Assembly (NCBI GenBank): GCA_944326735.1
Contig: CALVFC010000102.1
Location: 1 to 5,454 of the forward strand
DNA from: an uncultured Limosilactobacillus sp.
GTDB taxonomy: Bacteria; Bacillota; Bacilli; Lactobacillales; Lactobacillaceae
DNA length: 5,454 bases
Reading direction: 5' to 3'
Positions 5,314 to 5,454 of the stretch are shown here, one piece after another. Positions within the stretch are counted from its first letter, which is position 1. The number at the start of each line of letters is the position of its first letter. A program made the position numbers and the translations under genes. The notes under the pieces are model-generated. The model saw only the letters and a list, made by a program, of their open reading frames with translations, was not told the origin of the DNA and did no database searches.

Positions 5314-5331
5314 GAACAAGGAGGTTCTATC

Positions 5332-5454
5332 ATGACTACCAATACTACTCCTGAAACAAAGATTGACCAACAGTTAACGTTTGATGACCATGTAATCGAG
5401 AAAATTGCCGGGATTACCGCTAGTAAGGTACCAGGAATTCTCTCACTCGATGGC
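5332..5454 (+). CDS. asp23: Asp23/Gls24 family envelope stress response protein, partial, N-terminus only
   Basis: 41 codons are visible from ATG at 5332 to the right edge without a stop. After a polar, threonine-rich start (MTTNTTPETK), the sequence reads LTFDDHVIEKIAGITASKVPGI (about 15-36), with the helix-then-turn pattern IxxIAxxxAxxVxGI typical of the first part of the Asp23 domain, followed by LSLDG. Asp23 is an abundant cytoplasmic protein held at the membrane by AmaP and linked to cell-envelope homeostasis and alkaline stress. The strong AAGGAGG (5318-5324), seven bases before the ATG, predicts high expression. It sits 18 bases after the DUF2273 gene. The C-terminal two-thirds or more are missing, so I cannot say which paralogue (Asp23 or Gls24-like) it is. 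Confidence 0.88.
   Translation, partial: MTTNTTPETKIDQQLTFDDHVIEKIAGITASKVPGILSLDG

Overview
The window looks like ordinary chromosomal DNA of a low-to-medium GC Gram-positive, most likely a heterofermentative Lactobacillaceae member such as Limosilactobacillus. This rests on the gene types (lipoprotein solute receptor with an LTGC lipobox, amaP-DUF2273-asp23 cluster, LplA-type salvage of lipoate), on strong AGGAGG-type ribosome binding sites, on a cre-like operator and on frequent CGG arginine codons. The species is inferred, not proven. I see no tRNA, rRNA, CRISPR array, insertion sequence or phage gene.

Layout. (1) Positions 1-1356, minus strand: a two-gene transcription unit with a family 3 solute-binding lipoprotein followed, after one base, by the N-terminal part of an enolase-superfamily (mandelate racemase / muconate lactonizing type) dehydratase that runs off the left edge. 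A cre-like site overlaps a candidate promoter in front of it, which suggests carbon catabolite control of uptake and breakdown of an unknown, probably acidic, metabolite. (2) Positions 1584-2942, plus strand: a single CNNM/CBS/CorC_HlyC membrane protein (magnesium-efflux or 'hemolysin C' family) with its own extended -10 promoter. It ends at a strong hairpin terminator at 2954-2989. (3) Positions 2992-4317, minus strand: a 92-residue protein of unknown function and a lipoate-protein ligase, six bases apart, converging on the same terminator. (4) Positions 4318-4560: a divergent intergenic region with several inverted repeats and promoter candidates for both directions. (5) Positions 4561-5454, plus strand: amaP, a small DUF2273 membrane protein and the start of asp23, the classic Gram-positive envelope / alkaline stress cluster in which AmaP tethers cytoplasmic Asp23 to the membrane.

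How they fit. The four transcription units look functionally independent: metabolite uptake and dehydration, divalent cation handling, lipoylation of 2-oxoacid dehydrogenase or glycine cleavage proteins, and envelope stress. I do not see a clearly new biological system. The points most worth a second look are the loss of the usual carboxylate-binding arginine in the solute receptor coupled to an enolase-superfamily enzyme, the catabolite-control site in front of it, the unusual motif variants in the CNNM protein and in LplA, the unknown protein coupled to lplA, and the structured leader of amaP, whose Shine-Dalgarno sequence sits in a hairpin loop.
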